This document shows, one piece after another, positions 54,857-63,796 of a stretch of 64,000 nucleotides of DNA. The stretch comes from Cellulophaga baltica. Lineage in GTDB: Bacteria > Bacteroidota > Bacteroidia > Flavobacteriales > Flavobacteriaceae. A program made the translations under genes and the position numbers. The first letter of the stretch is position 1; each line of letters starts with the position of its first letter. The stretch is from the NCBI RefSeq assembly GCF_900102165.1, contig NZ_FNBD01000002.1:466807-530806 (forward strand), read 5' to 3'. Below the pieces are notes generated by a model. It worked only from the letters and a program-made list of their open reading frames with translations, was not told the DNA's origin and searched no databases.

Positions 54857-55393
54857 GTGAAAGACGACATAAGTATAATTTGGGATGATCTTAACGAGGA
54901 ATTATTTGCTTTTATGTTTTCTCAATTAAAAGACGAGGATCTTACCAAAGACCTGCATCAAGAGGTGTTTTTAAAAGTGCAAATAAAAATTCACCAACTA
55001 AAGCATACGTCTAAACTGACAAGTTGGGTATATCAAATTGCTAGAAATATCCTCATCGATCATTTTAGAAAATCAAAAAAATCACACCTGAGCCTAACAA
55101 ATTTAGAGCTTCCGGAAAACGATGTCGATAGTTTTGGGTATTCCAGTTTAAGCAATTGTATCAATCAGAAAATAGCATCACTTTCAAAAGTACACCAAGA
55201 AGTAATCCTCTTAACTGCTTTTCAAGATTACTCTCAAAAAGAAGTCGCAGAACAGTTAAATATTTCCTATTCTGGCACAAAGTCTCGAGTACAGAAAGCG
55301 AAACAAATCCTAAAGAAAGAATTATTGGATTGCCCCAATCTTGAAACGGATCCTAAGGGGACTTTGTTAAATTTTGAAAAAAAGACTGAGTAA
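54857..55393 (+). CDS. ECF-type sigma factor (SigZ-like)
   Basis: 178 residues with a GTG start; region 2 (DLTKDLHQEVFLKVQIKI, then TSWVYQIARNILIDHFRK) and region 4 (LTAFQDYSQKEVAEQLNIS, then GTKSRVQKAKQIL) are complete. Cys residues near the end (LLDCPN) and length are like SigZ. No anti-sigma gene is adjacent. Confidence 0.9.
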   Translation: MKDDISIIWDDLNEELFAFMFSQLKDEDLTKDLHQEVFLKVQIKIHQLKHTSKLTSWVYQIARNILIDHFRKSKKSHLSLTNLELPENDVDSFGYSSLSNCINQKIASLSKVHQEVILLTAFQDYSQKEVAEQLNISYSGTKSRVQKAKQILKKELLDCPNLETDPKGTLLNFEKKTE

Positions 55394-55449
55394 CTACGTC
55401 TTTTTAAGAAAGCCTACGTCTCTTAGCTATATCCTTAAAATATACCTAT

Positions 55450-56337
55450 ATGGACACTTCAAAAACGATCACCGTACAAATCATTAATGCTTTTACAGCC
55501 AATAACGAAGGAGGCAACCCTGCGGGCGTTGTACTTCATGCGGACCACCTCAACCCTGAAAACAAATTAGAAATAGCTAAGAAAGTAGGATTATCTGAAA
55601 CAGCATTTGTATCCAAATCTGCCTCAGAGGCCTTTAAATTAGATTTCTATACACCCACCAAACAGATTGCGCATTGCGGACATGCAACGGTTGCTGCGTT
55701 TTCATATTTGAAGCAAAAAGGATTATTACAAGACGCAAATTCCTCAAAAGAGACTATAGACGGACCTCGAAAAATAAAAATTATAGGAGAAGATGCCTTC
55801 ATGGAACAATTAGCACCAAAATATACCTCCTTAGAAACCTACGAAGCACGCATCCTAAATTCTTTAAAGCTCAAAAAATCAGAGTTACTACCCAATACCT
55901 CCATACAACTGGTACATACTGGAAATTCTTTTGTTATTATCCCCATCAAAAACCCGGAACTTCTTAAAAATTTACAACCAGATTTTGAGCTCATCAAAGG
56001 GTTGAGTGAAGAACTAGAGGCGATAGGGTATTACGCCTTTACAGTAGACACCTCTGATCGTAATAGTCACGCCACCACCAGAATGTTTGCGCCTAGTTAT
56101 GGCATCCCTGAAGAAGCGGCTACGGGGATGGCTGCAGGGCCTTTGGCTTGTTATCTGCATGATGTCATGCAACTACCCCAAGAACGCTACAATATTCTAC
56201 AAGGCCATTTTATGAAACACCCATCCCCTAGTTTAATTAAGGTAAACCTAACTATTGAAAAAGGTAAAATTACCCAACTAATGGCTGGCGGAAAAGGAGT
56301 TGTTAAAGAGGAACTTACAATTACCTTAGACCATTAA
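55450..56337 (+). CDS. PhzF family isomerase-like protein
   Basis: 295 residues of the diaminopimelate-epimerase fold: NAFTANNEGGNPAGVV with the catalytic Glu in GLSETAFV, and HCGHATVAA in the middle. Members are isomerases of small acids; no phenazine genes are present, so the substrate is unknown. A hairpin separates it from the convergent regulator gene. Confidence 0.9.
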   Translation: MDTSKTITVQIINAFTANNEGGNPAGVVLHADHLNPENKLEIAKKVGLSETAFVSKSASEAFKLDFYTPTKQIAHCGHATVAAFSYLKQKGLLQDANSSKETIDGPRKIKIIGEDAFMEQLAPKYTSLETYEARILNSLKLKKSELLPNTSIQLVHTGNSFVIIPIKNPELLKNLQPDFELIKGLSEELEAIGYYAFTVDTSDRNSHATTRMFAPSYGIPEEAATGMAAGPLACYLHDVMQLPQERYNILQGHFMKHPSPSLIKVNLTIEKGKITQLMAGGKGVVKEELTITLDH

Positions 56338-56349
56338 ATTTTAGACGAT

Positions 56350-56384
56350 CTATAATGGTTTAATAACGGGTTGAACCATTATAG
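56350..56384. terminator. Hairpin between convergent phzF-like and hxlR-like genes
   Basis: 11-bp inverted repeat CTATAATGGTT / AACCATTATAG with a 13-nt loop. It could end transcription from both sides; no T run follows, so this is uncertain. Confidence 0.4.
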
Positions 56385-56391
56385 GTACGTA

Positions 56392-56703
56392 TTAGATACC
56401 CTTCTTATCTTCTAAGCCCCATTGATCTAAGCTTTTTAAAATAGCTTCTAGTGATTTTCCCCTTGCAGTTAAAGCATATTCTACCTTAGGGGGCACAACT
56501 GGATATATTTCTCTAGAAATTAACCCATCTCTTTCCAATTCTCTAACCGTTTGCGTAAACATTTTATTAGAAATTCCAGGAACTTTCTTCTGTAAAACTC
56601 CAGACCGCTCTGCTCCTTCTAACAAATGGAACAACACAATTGGCTTCCATTTGGTACCAATTAAATTCATGGTATAATCTAGCGGACAATAATTAGCATT
56701 CAT
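56392..56703 (-). CDS. HxlR family transcriptional regulator
   Basis: 103 residues, winged helix of the HxlR type: CPLDYTMNLIGTKWKPIVLF, then ISNKMFTQTVRELERDGL with VEYALTARGKSL. The Cys near the N-terminus (YCPLD) is the redox-sensing position in YodB/HypR-type members. Divergent to the VOC gene, which it probably controls. Confidence 0.92.
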   Translation of the reverse strand: MNANYCPLDYTMNLIGTKWKPIVLFHLLEGAERSGVLQKKVPGISNKMFTQTVRELERDGLISREIYPVVPPKVEYALTARGKSLEAILKSLDQWGLEDKKGI

Positions 56704-56822
56704 TTAACATAGATTAAATAACTATAAATCAGCAATTTACTCGTTTGGGTAACTAAGCAACTTTTAGGTAAGTTATTGTATTTAAGGCAAATATAGATTT
56801 ATTTTGCATTAAAATTAATCTT
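56704..56822. promoter_or_regulatory. Shared control region of hxlR-like and VOC genes
   Basis: 119 bp between divergent starts. It contains related elements GGTAACTAAGCAAC and AGGTAAGTTA (56749-56776), a possible operator with TAACT/AGTTA half-sites. Confidence 0.35.
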
Positions 56823-57335
56823 ATGACAACTAAAAAAGAATATCCAAAATCGTTTTCACATATAGGCATTACCGTTCCTGATATTAAAAAAGCCGTTAGC
56901 TTTTATACGGAAGTCATGGGCTGGTATGTAATTATGGAACCCTCTACCGTTGATAAAGAAACAGATACGGCCATTGGACAAATGTGTATTGATGTATTTG
57001 GTGATAATTGGGAAACTTTTGAGATTGCCCATTTAGCTACATCTGATGGTATCGGGGTGGAATTATTTTCATTTCTACAAGGCATTAAAGAAGCGCCAGA
57101 ATTTAGTCCGTTTAATACAGGCCTTTTTCATTTTTGCATACAAGACCCTGACATAGAAGGTTTAGTAGAAAAAGTAAAAGCGCATGGTGGAAAACAAAGA
57201 ATGCCTATTCGTGAATATTACCCTAAAGACAAACCTTTTAAAATGTGTTATGTAGAAGATCCATTTGGTATTGTATTTGAGATTTACACTCACAGCTATG
57301 AACTAACCTATTCATCTGGTGCGTATGCTAAATAA
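56823..57335 (+). CDS. VOC family protein (glyoxalase-like)
   Basis: 170 residues. Two-module vicinal-oxygen-chelate fold: SHIGITVPDIKKAVSFYTEV at the start, FHFCIQDPDIEGLVEKVKAH in the middle, then CYVEDPFGIVFEIYTHSYE with the metal-ligand Glu. It likely acts on a reactive electrophile or aromatic compound, consistent with the divergent HxlR regulator. Confidence 0.9.
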   Translation: MTTKKEYPKSFSHIGITVPDIKKAVSFYTEVMGWYVIMEPSTVDKETDTAIGQMCIDVFGDNWETFEIAHLATSDGIGVELFSFLQGIKEAPEFSPFNTGLFHFCIQDPDIEGLVEKVKAHGGKQRMPIREYYPKDKPFKMCYVEDPFGIVFEIYTHSYELTYSSGAYAK

Positions 57336-57444
57336 TTCTACGGAAGCTTAAAAACCTTTATGTTGTAATTATAATATAGACTACCTGTAGTTCATATCAC
57401 ATGCCTATATTTATTGTAGATTTTTAAACTGCAACTTTATACAC

Positions 57445-59142
57445 ATGAAGAAAAACGATCACAGTGCAAATTATAATTATGGATTTCCAACACCAGGGCC
57501 TCAACAACCAACAGGCCAAGACGTAATGAATCATGTGTTTTTTACCACCCAATCTGATTGGAAAAACATACGAGAAACTGAGCAGTTTGATTTTATAGTA
57601 ATAGGTTCTAGTTTTTGCTGTCTTGCTTTTGTAGAAAGAACATTAACCAAAAATCCATTCGTTAAAATACTTATTTTAGAGCGTGGAGAATTCTTTTTAC
57701 CGGAGCACTTTCAAAATTTACCTTTACCCTACAAACAAACACTTGGAGGTTTAAGCGAAACATACCCTTGGACCTTGTCCAAAAAAACCACAGAAGGAGA
57801 ATATATCAAATGGCAGCATGGAATGCTGCCATTTTTTGGTGGGCGTTCTACGTTGTGGAGTGCTTGGTGCCCCAGACCCACTAAAGAAGAAATGATTAAT
57901 TGGCCTAAAGAAGTCATTGCCAATGCTCATAATTACTTTGCTACAGCCGAAAAACTTTTAAATGTAGTACCAACAGATCAAATTGATAGTCCCATTAAAA
58001 ACAAACCAGTATATGGTGTACTACAAAAAGAGATTCAACAAAAATTAGCTAAAAATTCCTTTAAAATTAAAGAAATTACAAGAACTTTCGCTGCACCATT
58101 AGCGGTGAAAACCCCAGACGTAGTGGACTTAGATTTCTCCAAATTTTCCGTACCAGGCAAACTCTTGGAGATCGCAGAAAAACAAAAAGAATTATTCAAA
58201 AAAGGAGAAGGCGCTTTAGTGCATATAGTTACAAATTGCCTTGTTAACAAAATTATAGCCCAAGGCAATTGCCCAACCGCATTGGATACCTCAAGAGGTA
58301 TTGTCTCTATAGGAGATGCTAAACTAATTCTTGCCATGGGAACTCTGCCCCCTACTACATTAATTCAAAATTCCTTTCCTAAACTAGAAAACGTAGGCAA
58401 ACGATTTACATCACATTTTGTTTCTGCAATCATTGCCAGAATCCCAAGAGCACATTTTGATTTTGCTCATGAGGTAGCAGAATTAGAATTAGGCGCATTT
58501 TACATTGCAGGTGTAAACCCAGAAAGGGGCCATGAAGGCCAGTTTCACATTCAACTAACCGCATTATCAGATAAAAATCCGAGTAAAAATATCAAAACTG
58601 CATTAATAAATATGCCTGATGTAGTGGCCTCCGCGACTAAAGAACAACTATTAACTTCAAAAGATCATGTCGTATTTGTCTGCGCTACTCTCGGAGAACT
58701 AGATTATAAAAATAAACAAAATTGGTTTTCGAAAAATGCAGATTTAGACCCAACAACTAATGCTACTTTACAAGTTATTGCTAATACAAATGATATGAAG
58801 GTATGGAATTCGATGGACAAAACTACTTTTGAAACCTTAGAAGAAATCCTATCGCCTAAAGGAAAAAAAATGGTAGAGTATTGGGATACTAAAACTGAAA
58901 ATTGGGAAGAACAAAGACCTACAAGCAAAAGCTATAGGGTTCCTGCACTAGTACATGAAGCATCCACACTTTGGATTAGTGATGAAAAAGATGAAGGAGT
59001 CGTAGATGTAAATTACAAACTAAAAAATATAGAAAACGTATATGTCACCGGTGCCGCCTTATGGCCCACTGGTGCCTCATGGAATCCAACTTTAACCATG
59101 GTGGCTTTAGCACAACACTTAGCAGATAATTTGAGTAAATAA
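57445..59142 (+). CDS. GMC family oxidoreductase
   Basis: 565 residues. FAD-dependent oxidoreductase: FIVIGSSFCCLAFVE at about 49, GGRSTLWSAWCPRPT in the middle, and the C-terminal ALWPTGASWNPTLTMVALA with the conserved Asn; a His precedes it (VHEASTLW). The dinucleotide motif is degenerate (GSSFCC instead of GxGxxG). No signal peptide. Oxidises an alcohol-type substrate; which one is not known. Confidence 0.85.
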   Translation: MKKNDHSANYNYGFPTPGPQQPTGQDVMNHVFFTTQSDWKNIRETEQFDFIVIGSSFCCLAFVERTLTKNPFVKILILERGEFFLPEHFQNLPLPYKQTLGGLSETYPWTLSKKTTEGEYIKWQHGMLPFFGGRSTLWSAWCPRPTKEEMINWPKEVIANAHNYFATAEKLLNVVPTDQIDSPIKNKPVYGVLQKEIQQKLAKNSFKIKEITRTFAAPLAVKTPDVVDLDFSKFSVPGKLLEIAEKQKELFKKGEGALVHIVTNCLVNKIIAQGNCPTALDTSRGIVSIGDAKLILAMGTLPPTTLIQNSFPKLENVGKRFTSHFVSAIIARIPRAHFDFAHEVAELELGAFYIAGVNPERGHEGQFHIQLTALSDKNPSKNIKTALINMPDVVASATKEQLLTSKDHVVFVCATLGELDYKNKQNWFSKNADLDPTTNATLQVIANTNDMKVWNSMDKTTFETLEEILSPKGKKMVEYWDTKTENWEEQRPTSKSYRVPALVHEASTLWISDEKDEGVVDVNYKLKNIENVYVTGAALWPTGASWNPTLTMVALAQHLADNLSK

Positions 59143-59147
59143 AAAAA

Positions 59148-59183
59148 CTTTTCCAGGTAGTACTGGCATACTACCCGAAAAAG
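59148..59183. terminator. Bidirectional terminator hairpin
   Basis: GGTAGTA / TACTACC stem with 6-nt loop, extended by CTTTT / AAAAG, between the convergent oxidoreductase and response-regulator genes. Confidence 0.6.
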
Positions 59184-59211
59184 TAATCAAACTGAAATTA
59201 AATTGTGTGCA

Positions 59212-59850
59212 CTAGCAAGCCTCTTTCAACTCCATCTCTCTTAGCTTAACCAAAGCTTCAGATTTAGAATTTACATTAAGCTTTACATAGATGTTCTGTA
59301 TATGGAAATTAACAGCACTTGCTGTAATAAATAATCGTTCGGCAATCATTTTATAGGTACTACCTTGACAAAGAAATTCTATAATCTGATTTTCTCTCTT
59401 GGAAAAAGAATCATAGGATTTACTTTGAAACATAGAGATTAACTTTGAGGCTATATCATGACTCATGGCTGCACCTTCAAACTTTATAGAATCTAAAGCG
59501 TGGTGAAGCCTGGCATTAGTTAGAGGTTTCGTTAAATACCCATTAGCTTGATTTTTAAATGCTTTTTTTACTTGTTCAAAATCGCTATCTGCACTTAGCA
59601 TGATAACTTTTATATCTGCTTTTAATTTTCTGAAATATTGAATAGCATCAATTCCATTTAAGTCCGGAATTGCAACTTCTGATACAATAATATCAGGCAT
59701 TACAGAGTTAAATTCTTTTAGGGCATCATTCACCGAAGTATAAATTCCGGCAAGTGCATAATCTGTGTAGGTTTCAAAGAAATAACGATAACCTTCATGA
59801 GATTGTGTATCGTTATCAATGATCATGATTTTTAGAACATTTGATTGCAT
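59212..59850 (-). CDS. LuxR-type response regulator with Glu at the phosphorylation site
   Basis: 212 residues. Receiver domain (about 7-125) and LuxR/NarL helix-turn-helix (RENQIIEFLCQGSTYKMIAE, then NFHIQNIYVKLNVNSKSEA). In the strand that normally ends with the phospho-acceptor Asp the sequence is IIVSEVAIPDLNG, so Glu58 replaces Asp. The Lys in LTKP is kept, and the acidic pair is DNDT. A fixed negative charge may make the regulator active without a kinase. No histidine kinase is adjacent. Confidence 0.88.
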   Translation of the reverse strand: MQSNVLKIMIIDNDTQSHEGYRYFFETYTDYALAGIYTSVNDALKEFNSVMPDIIVSEVAIPDLNGIDAIQYFRKLKADIKVIMLSADSDFEQVKKAFKNQANGYLTKPLTNARLHHALDSIKFEGAAMSHDIASKLISMFQSKSYDSFSKRENQIIEFLCQGSTYKMIAERLFITASAVNFHIQNIYVKLNVNSKSEALVKLREMELKEAC

Positions 59851-60664
59851 ATTGTGGGGGTTTTTGGGGTGCTAACATCCTTCATGTTTGGGCAACAAAA
59901 GACATTAACAATTAAAAATTGTTTTAGATAAAGCGCTAAAAAAAGACAATATTCTAGTGAGATAATTTGGGGGAATTATCCTTATAGCCACTATATAATT
60001 AGAATCTTAAAAATAAAGGGGGACTAATTTAAGATGAAAATTTTATAGCAAAGTGCCTTAAAATCTAGCAATTAAAATTGTATGAAATAGAAAATCAGCG
60101 CCAATAAAACTGGAGTTTATGTGCTTTTAACGGTTTAATTCCTCTTAGGAAGTTACTAAGATTTTCTTTGATTTTCTGAAAAAGAATGTCGTATCCTCGA
60201 TGAGGAAACTGAAGGTTTTTGTTAGGTTTCATTTATTTGGGGGATTTGGGAAAATGTAAAATTCTATTTTATAAGCTTTTCATTTTTGGATTAAACATTA
60301 CTAAATTATACTTGCTACTACTATAACAACTCAAGTTTAAAAACTCCTGATAATTTAGATTAACTTTTCTAAATTTATATAATTATTCTACAAACCTAGT
60401 AAAATTTAGTAATCTTTTTCCTACGTTTAAATACGTTTCGATGAACTACATAGCATTTCATCTATAACTATATGTATTTCAATAAAATAAGTGTTTTTAA
60501 AAAGGTATGCATTTGGTCGAAAAGTTATTTTGCACCTAGAAAAAGAGGTTTTAAACGCAAAAAACTATCAAAATTACAGCGACTGTTTTACCAATCTTAG
60601 TAATTTCAATAGTTTTTATTTTCCCAATTAAAGCGTACTATCCCAAATATGTAATTTTTATTTT
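59851..60664. other. Long intergenic region before the response regulator
   Basis: 814 bp, AT-rich, with no ORF of protein-like composition on either strand. T-rich stretches ending in GGGG/GGGGG recur here (near 59857, 59970, 60018 and 60239) and in the leader of the PorP/SprF gene. No RNA gene recognised. It is long enough for a regulatory RNA or extended promoter of the response regulator. Confidence 0.4.
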
Positions 60665-62479
60665 CTAGTCTTCATACATGTTCACTGCAGTTGCAGTAGA
60701 ATTCATTGTATCAACTTGCATGATCCATTTTTCATCATTGTATTTCCCATTTAAGTTAGAAACATAAGCTGTTTCTGCTTCTTGCTTCACTTCGTAATCT
60801 GCTAAGTACACATAGAACAAACCGTTCTCTTTGTTATAAAACTTCTTAGGACTTAATCCTCTATTCTGAAGATTCTTCATGAAAGCATTTAAATACTTCT
60901 CTGTTTTATACACATTTGCTATCACGTAAAACCCTGTTTTTACCCCTACAATATCAGCTTCATTTAAAACTTTTATTGGTAATTTTTCGTAAGTCTTACT
61001 CGTATGATCATTATTAATGGCGTATACCTTTTTAATTTCTGCTTTTGTAGAAGCAATTACCTCATTAGGATTATTAAAAGAAGCCTTCTGTGCTATTGCC
61101 GTATTTGATTTCGTGGTACCCGCTGTCTGGATTTCATTTTTAAGAACTCTAACAATATCCTCAAATCTTCTTTCGAACTCTTGGTTTCTAGTAGACTCTA
61201 AAGAATCTAATCTGTAGATTAACTCATCTAATATTAAACTATTTTGATACGCTAAAGAATTTACATCTTCTATTGCTTCTGTTGGCTCATTAAAAGCCAT
61301 TCCGCTAGAACCTGCTCCTCTTTCTATTGTTTTTCTACTCTTCTTAGGAATTCCTTTCTTCGCTTTAACAGGAACAACACGCTCTGTGTCATCAACCCCA
61401 TTTTCTATCTCTGACTTTTTAGTTTGTTGTTCCTGTGCAGACATCAATTTTAAAATCTGCTCTTCATAGTTTCTAATAATGGCATCTACTTTGCTATCCT
61501 GAGAGTTGTCAACGTAATCTGCTAAGGTCTTTTTATTGTTCTTAAAAGTATACGCTACAGATAACTCATGATTCCACCCTAAATCTGCTTGTGTATTTGC
61601 CACGTCTTTTTCCATTAAGTACCCCAAAGACATTTTATCATTTAAATTAAACCCAAACCCAGCAGAAAGCCCATAATCTGCATCAAAAGTAGTTTGCAAC
61701 CATCCGTATTTTGGTAATTCCAAAACCATTGAACCTACATAGGTAAAACTATTATCACTGTTACGTGCCACTTGAATCATAGGTGTAAACCTACCGTTCG
61801 CAAACAACCCCCGAGTTGTCCCCATTGTATGTGTGTACTGTAAAGCAGCTTTAATACTTTTATCATTAAAGTTGGTTAAAAACTCGTTTGTAGATTGGTT
61901 GTATTTAAATAAATCTTGTGCATATACACTAAAATCAAATTTCCCAATTGATAAGGTTACCCCTGGTTGAATAGCAATTTTACTTTCCTTTTGAGCTTGC
62001 GCCAATTGCGGATCGTTTTCATCTGCTACTACACGATTTCTATCTAAACCATCACTAAAATAAGTAACATTCGTCCCGAAGGTTAAGCTACTTTTATCTC
62101 CTAATTGAACAGACGTTGCATAATTTGCGTTGAAACCAAATTCTTGAACTACTCCTGACCATTGGCTGTATACCCCTAAACCTAATGCCGTATGATCATT
62201 AATCTTATTACTAAAACCTATAAAGTAATTTTGATTGTTATCTTCAAAAGTGCTGTATTGATTTCTATGTAAAATGTTTACGTAAGATTTGTTTTCTCTT
62301 ACCAACGAAAAAGTAGGATTAATTAAGAATCTGTTAAAGAACAATTGATTATGATACGTTGTTTTTGTACCAAAATTTGCAGTGGCCTCTTCTTGGCCAA
62401 TTACAGACTGGAAGCTCATCATTACTAAAAATAGTAGTACCAGTGTAATTTTGTTCGATATGTTAGTTACGTTGTTCAT
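60665..62479 (-). CDS. PorP/SprF family outer-membrane protein with SPOR domain
   Basis: 604 residues. After a signal peptide (ending SVIGQ) residues 40-325 are the PorP/SprF beta-barrel-type domain of type IX secretion/gliding proteins (FFNRFLINPTFSLVRENKSY; NHTALG-type strands). Residues 325-500 are a linker rich in charged residues; the C-terminus (about 515-595) is SPOR-like (KTGFYVIANVYKTEKYLNAF, then FYVYLADYEVKQEAETAY), which binds peptidoglycan. So the protein links the outer membrane to the cell wall. Follows the PD40 gene after 81 nt. Confidence 0.87.
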   Translation of the reverse strand: MNNVTNISNKITLVLLFLVMMSFQSVIGQEEATANFGTKTTYHNQLFFNRFLINPTFSLVRENKSYVNILHRNQYSTFEDNNQNYFIGFSNKINDHTALGLGVYSQWSGVVQEFGFNANYATSVQLGDKSSLTFGTNVTYFSDGLDRNRVVADENDPQLAQAQKESKIAIQPGVTLSIGKFDFSVYAQDLFKYNQSTNEFLTNFNDKSIKAALQYTHTMGTTRGLFANGRFTPMIQVARNSDNSFTYVGSMVLELPKYGWLQTTFDADYGLSAGFGFNLNDKMSLGYLMEKDVANTQADLGWNHELSVAYTFKNNKKTLADYVDNSQDSKVDAIIRNYEEQILKLMSAQEQQTKKSEIENGVDDTERVVPVKAKKGIPKKSRKTIERGAGSSGMAFNEPTEAIEDVNSLAYQNSLILDELIYRLDSLESTRNQEFERRFEDIVRVLKNEIQTAGTTKSNTAIAQKASFNNPNEVIASTKAEIKKVYAINNDHTSKTYEKLPIKVLNEADIVGVKTGFYVIANVYKTEKYLNAFMKNLQNRGLSPKKFYNKENGLFYVYLADYEVKQEAETAYVSNLNGKYNDEKWIMQVDTMNSTATAVNMYED

Positions 62480-62560
62480 CTTTGGGGATTTTTGTGGGGT
62501 TTATTTTGTAATCGCTAATACCTTGGGGAGTATTATGTATTATCTGGTAAGCAGTTGGGG

Positions 62561-63796
62561 CTACTTATCTTCAAATATTGAGGTCGCATAATTAATTTTA
62601 GACTCGGTATTCATTGCTTCTAATATGCCATCATCTTTAGTTTCTGGGGTAAAACTATTTCTTGATTTAGAATAGCTGAAGGCTACACGCTCTACAGCGC
62701 CGTTATCTTCTCCACGGTTGATTAATACATAACCTGTTCCGTTTTTATTCATAATATCTAATGAGAATTCATCTTTTGAACTGTTAATGGGACTACCAAG
62801 GTTGACTGAAGCGCCAACCCTGTTATTAGCTACTTCCACCATAAAAACATCTAGTCCCCCATAGCCTTTATGCCCGTTTGAGGCGAAAAATAGCGAAGTC
62901 CCTCCCACAATATTTGGATACAGATCATTTTCATCTGTATTGACTTTCTTTCCTAAATTTTTAGCAGTACCAAACTTACCGTTTGATTTTAAATCTGCTA
63001 CATAAATATCAAACTTACCAAAAGTACCAGGCATGTCTGACGCAAAAAATAATCGCTTACCATCCTCTGAAATTGCTGGATGCATTGCAGATGAATTTTT
63101 AGGACCTAAGGCAACTTCTTCTACCGTTTTCCATTGTCCCGAAACTTTTTCTGCTTTAAATATTTTATGTACTAGTTCTTTTTTTGAAAAAACACCATAC
63201 TCTGGTTTTACATACACTGCTTTTGTAAAGTAGGCTGCAGTACCATCTGGCGTAATTGCAATTTGTAATTCTTCTTGCTTGCTGTTAACTTTATTTTCTG
63301 CTGTAATAGCTGCTCTTGTTTCTCTAGCTACAAAATCTTCTATAGACTTTTTACTTGCCGTAGGGTTAATATAAAAGTCATTGAATTTTTGCTCTCTTGA
63401 TTTTTTTACATAGTAATCAGATTTTACAGAAGCAACCCAATTTTTTTCCTTAGAGAAATCTGTTGCTTTTCCATGACCACTTTTTTTCATGGCAAATTGG
63501 TAACGCTCTACATAACTATCTTTTACTCCAGCACCATCACTCAACTTAAAAAGTTTAGTGTACCAGTATAATGCTGTCTCGTAGTTTTCACTTAAAAAAT
63601 TGGCATTACCCAAATCTTCATATATTTCTTTTTCTGAATATCCTAAGTTCTTTAAAGTCTTAAAATTTTCATTTCGTTTTGTGTTTTCTATTTTTTCAGA
63701 TTTTGACATTCTATCAGAATCTTGTGCTTGGATAGTGTAGCATGAAAATGCAATCATTGTTGCAAAAAACACGTTGTAGGTTAAATTATTTTTCAT
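62561..63796 (-). CDS. PD40/WD40-like beta-propeller envelope protein
   Basis: 411 residues from the ATG at 63796, chosen because the signal peptide (MKNNLTYNVFFATMIAFS, ending IQAQ) starts there; an upstream ATG at 63838 adds a hydrophilic extension. A TPR-like pair (about 45-100) is followed by PD40 repeats (SAMHPAISEDGKRLFFASDM; DLYPNIVGGTSLFFASNGHK), as in OmpA/SprF-associated proteins of gliding bacteria. The usual C-terminal OmpA domain is missing. It probably works with the PorP/SprF protein encoded next. Confidence 0.85.
   Translation of the reverse strand: MKNNLTYNVFFATMIAFSCYTIQAQDSDRMSKSEKIENTKRNENFKTLKNLGYSEKEIYEDLGNANFLSENYETALYWYTKLFKLSDGAGVKDSYVERYQFAMKKSGHGKATDFSKEKNWVASVKSDYYVKKSREQKFNDFYINPTASKKSIEDFVARETRAAITAENKVNSKQEELQIAITPDGTAAYFTKAVYVKPEYGVFSKKELVHKIFKAEKVSGQWKTVEEVALGPKNSSAMHPAISEDGKRLFFASDMPGTFGKFDIYVADLKSNGKFGTAKNLGKKVNTDENDLYPNIVGGTSLFFASNGHKGYGGLDVFMVEVANNRVGASVNLGSPINSSKDEFSLDIMNKNGTGYVLINRGEDNGAVERVAFSYSKSRNSFTPETKDDGILEAMNTESKINYATSIFEDK

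Noticed and set aside
55450..56337. Phenazine biosynthesis
   Set aside because: Only a PhzF-like isomerase is present; none of the other phz genes occur, and the family has many unrelated members.
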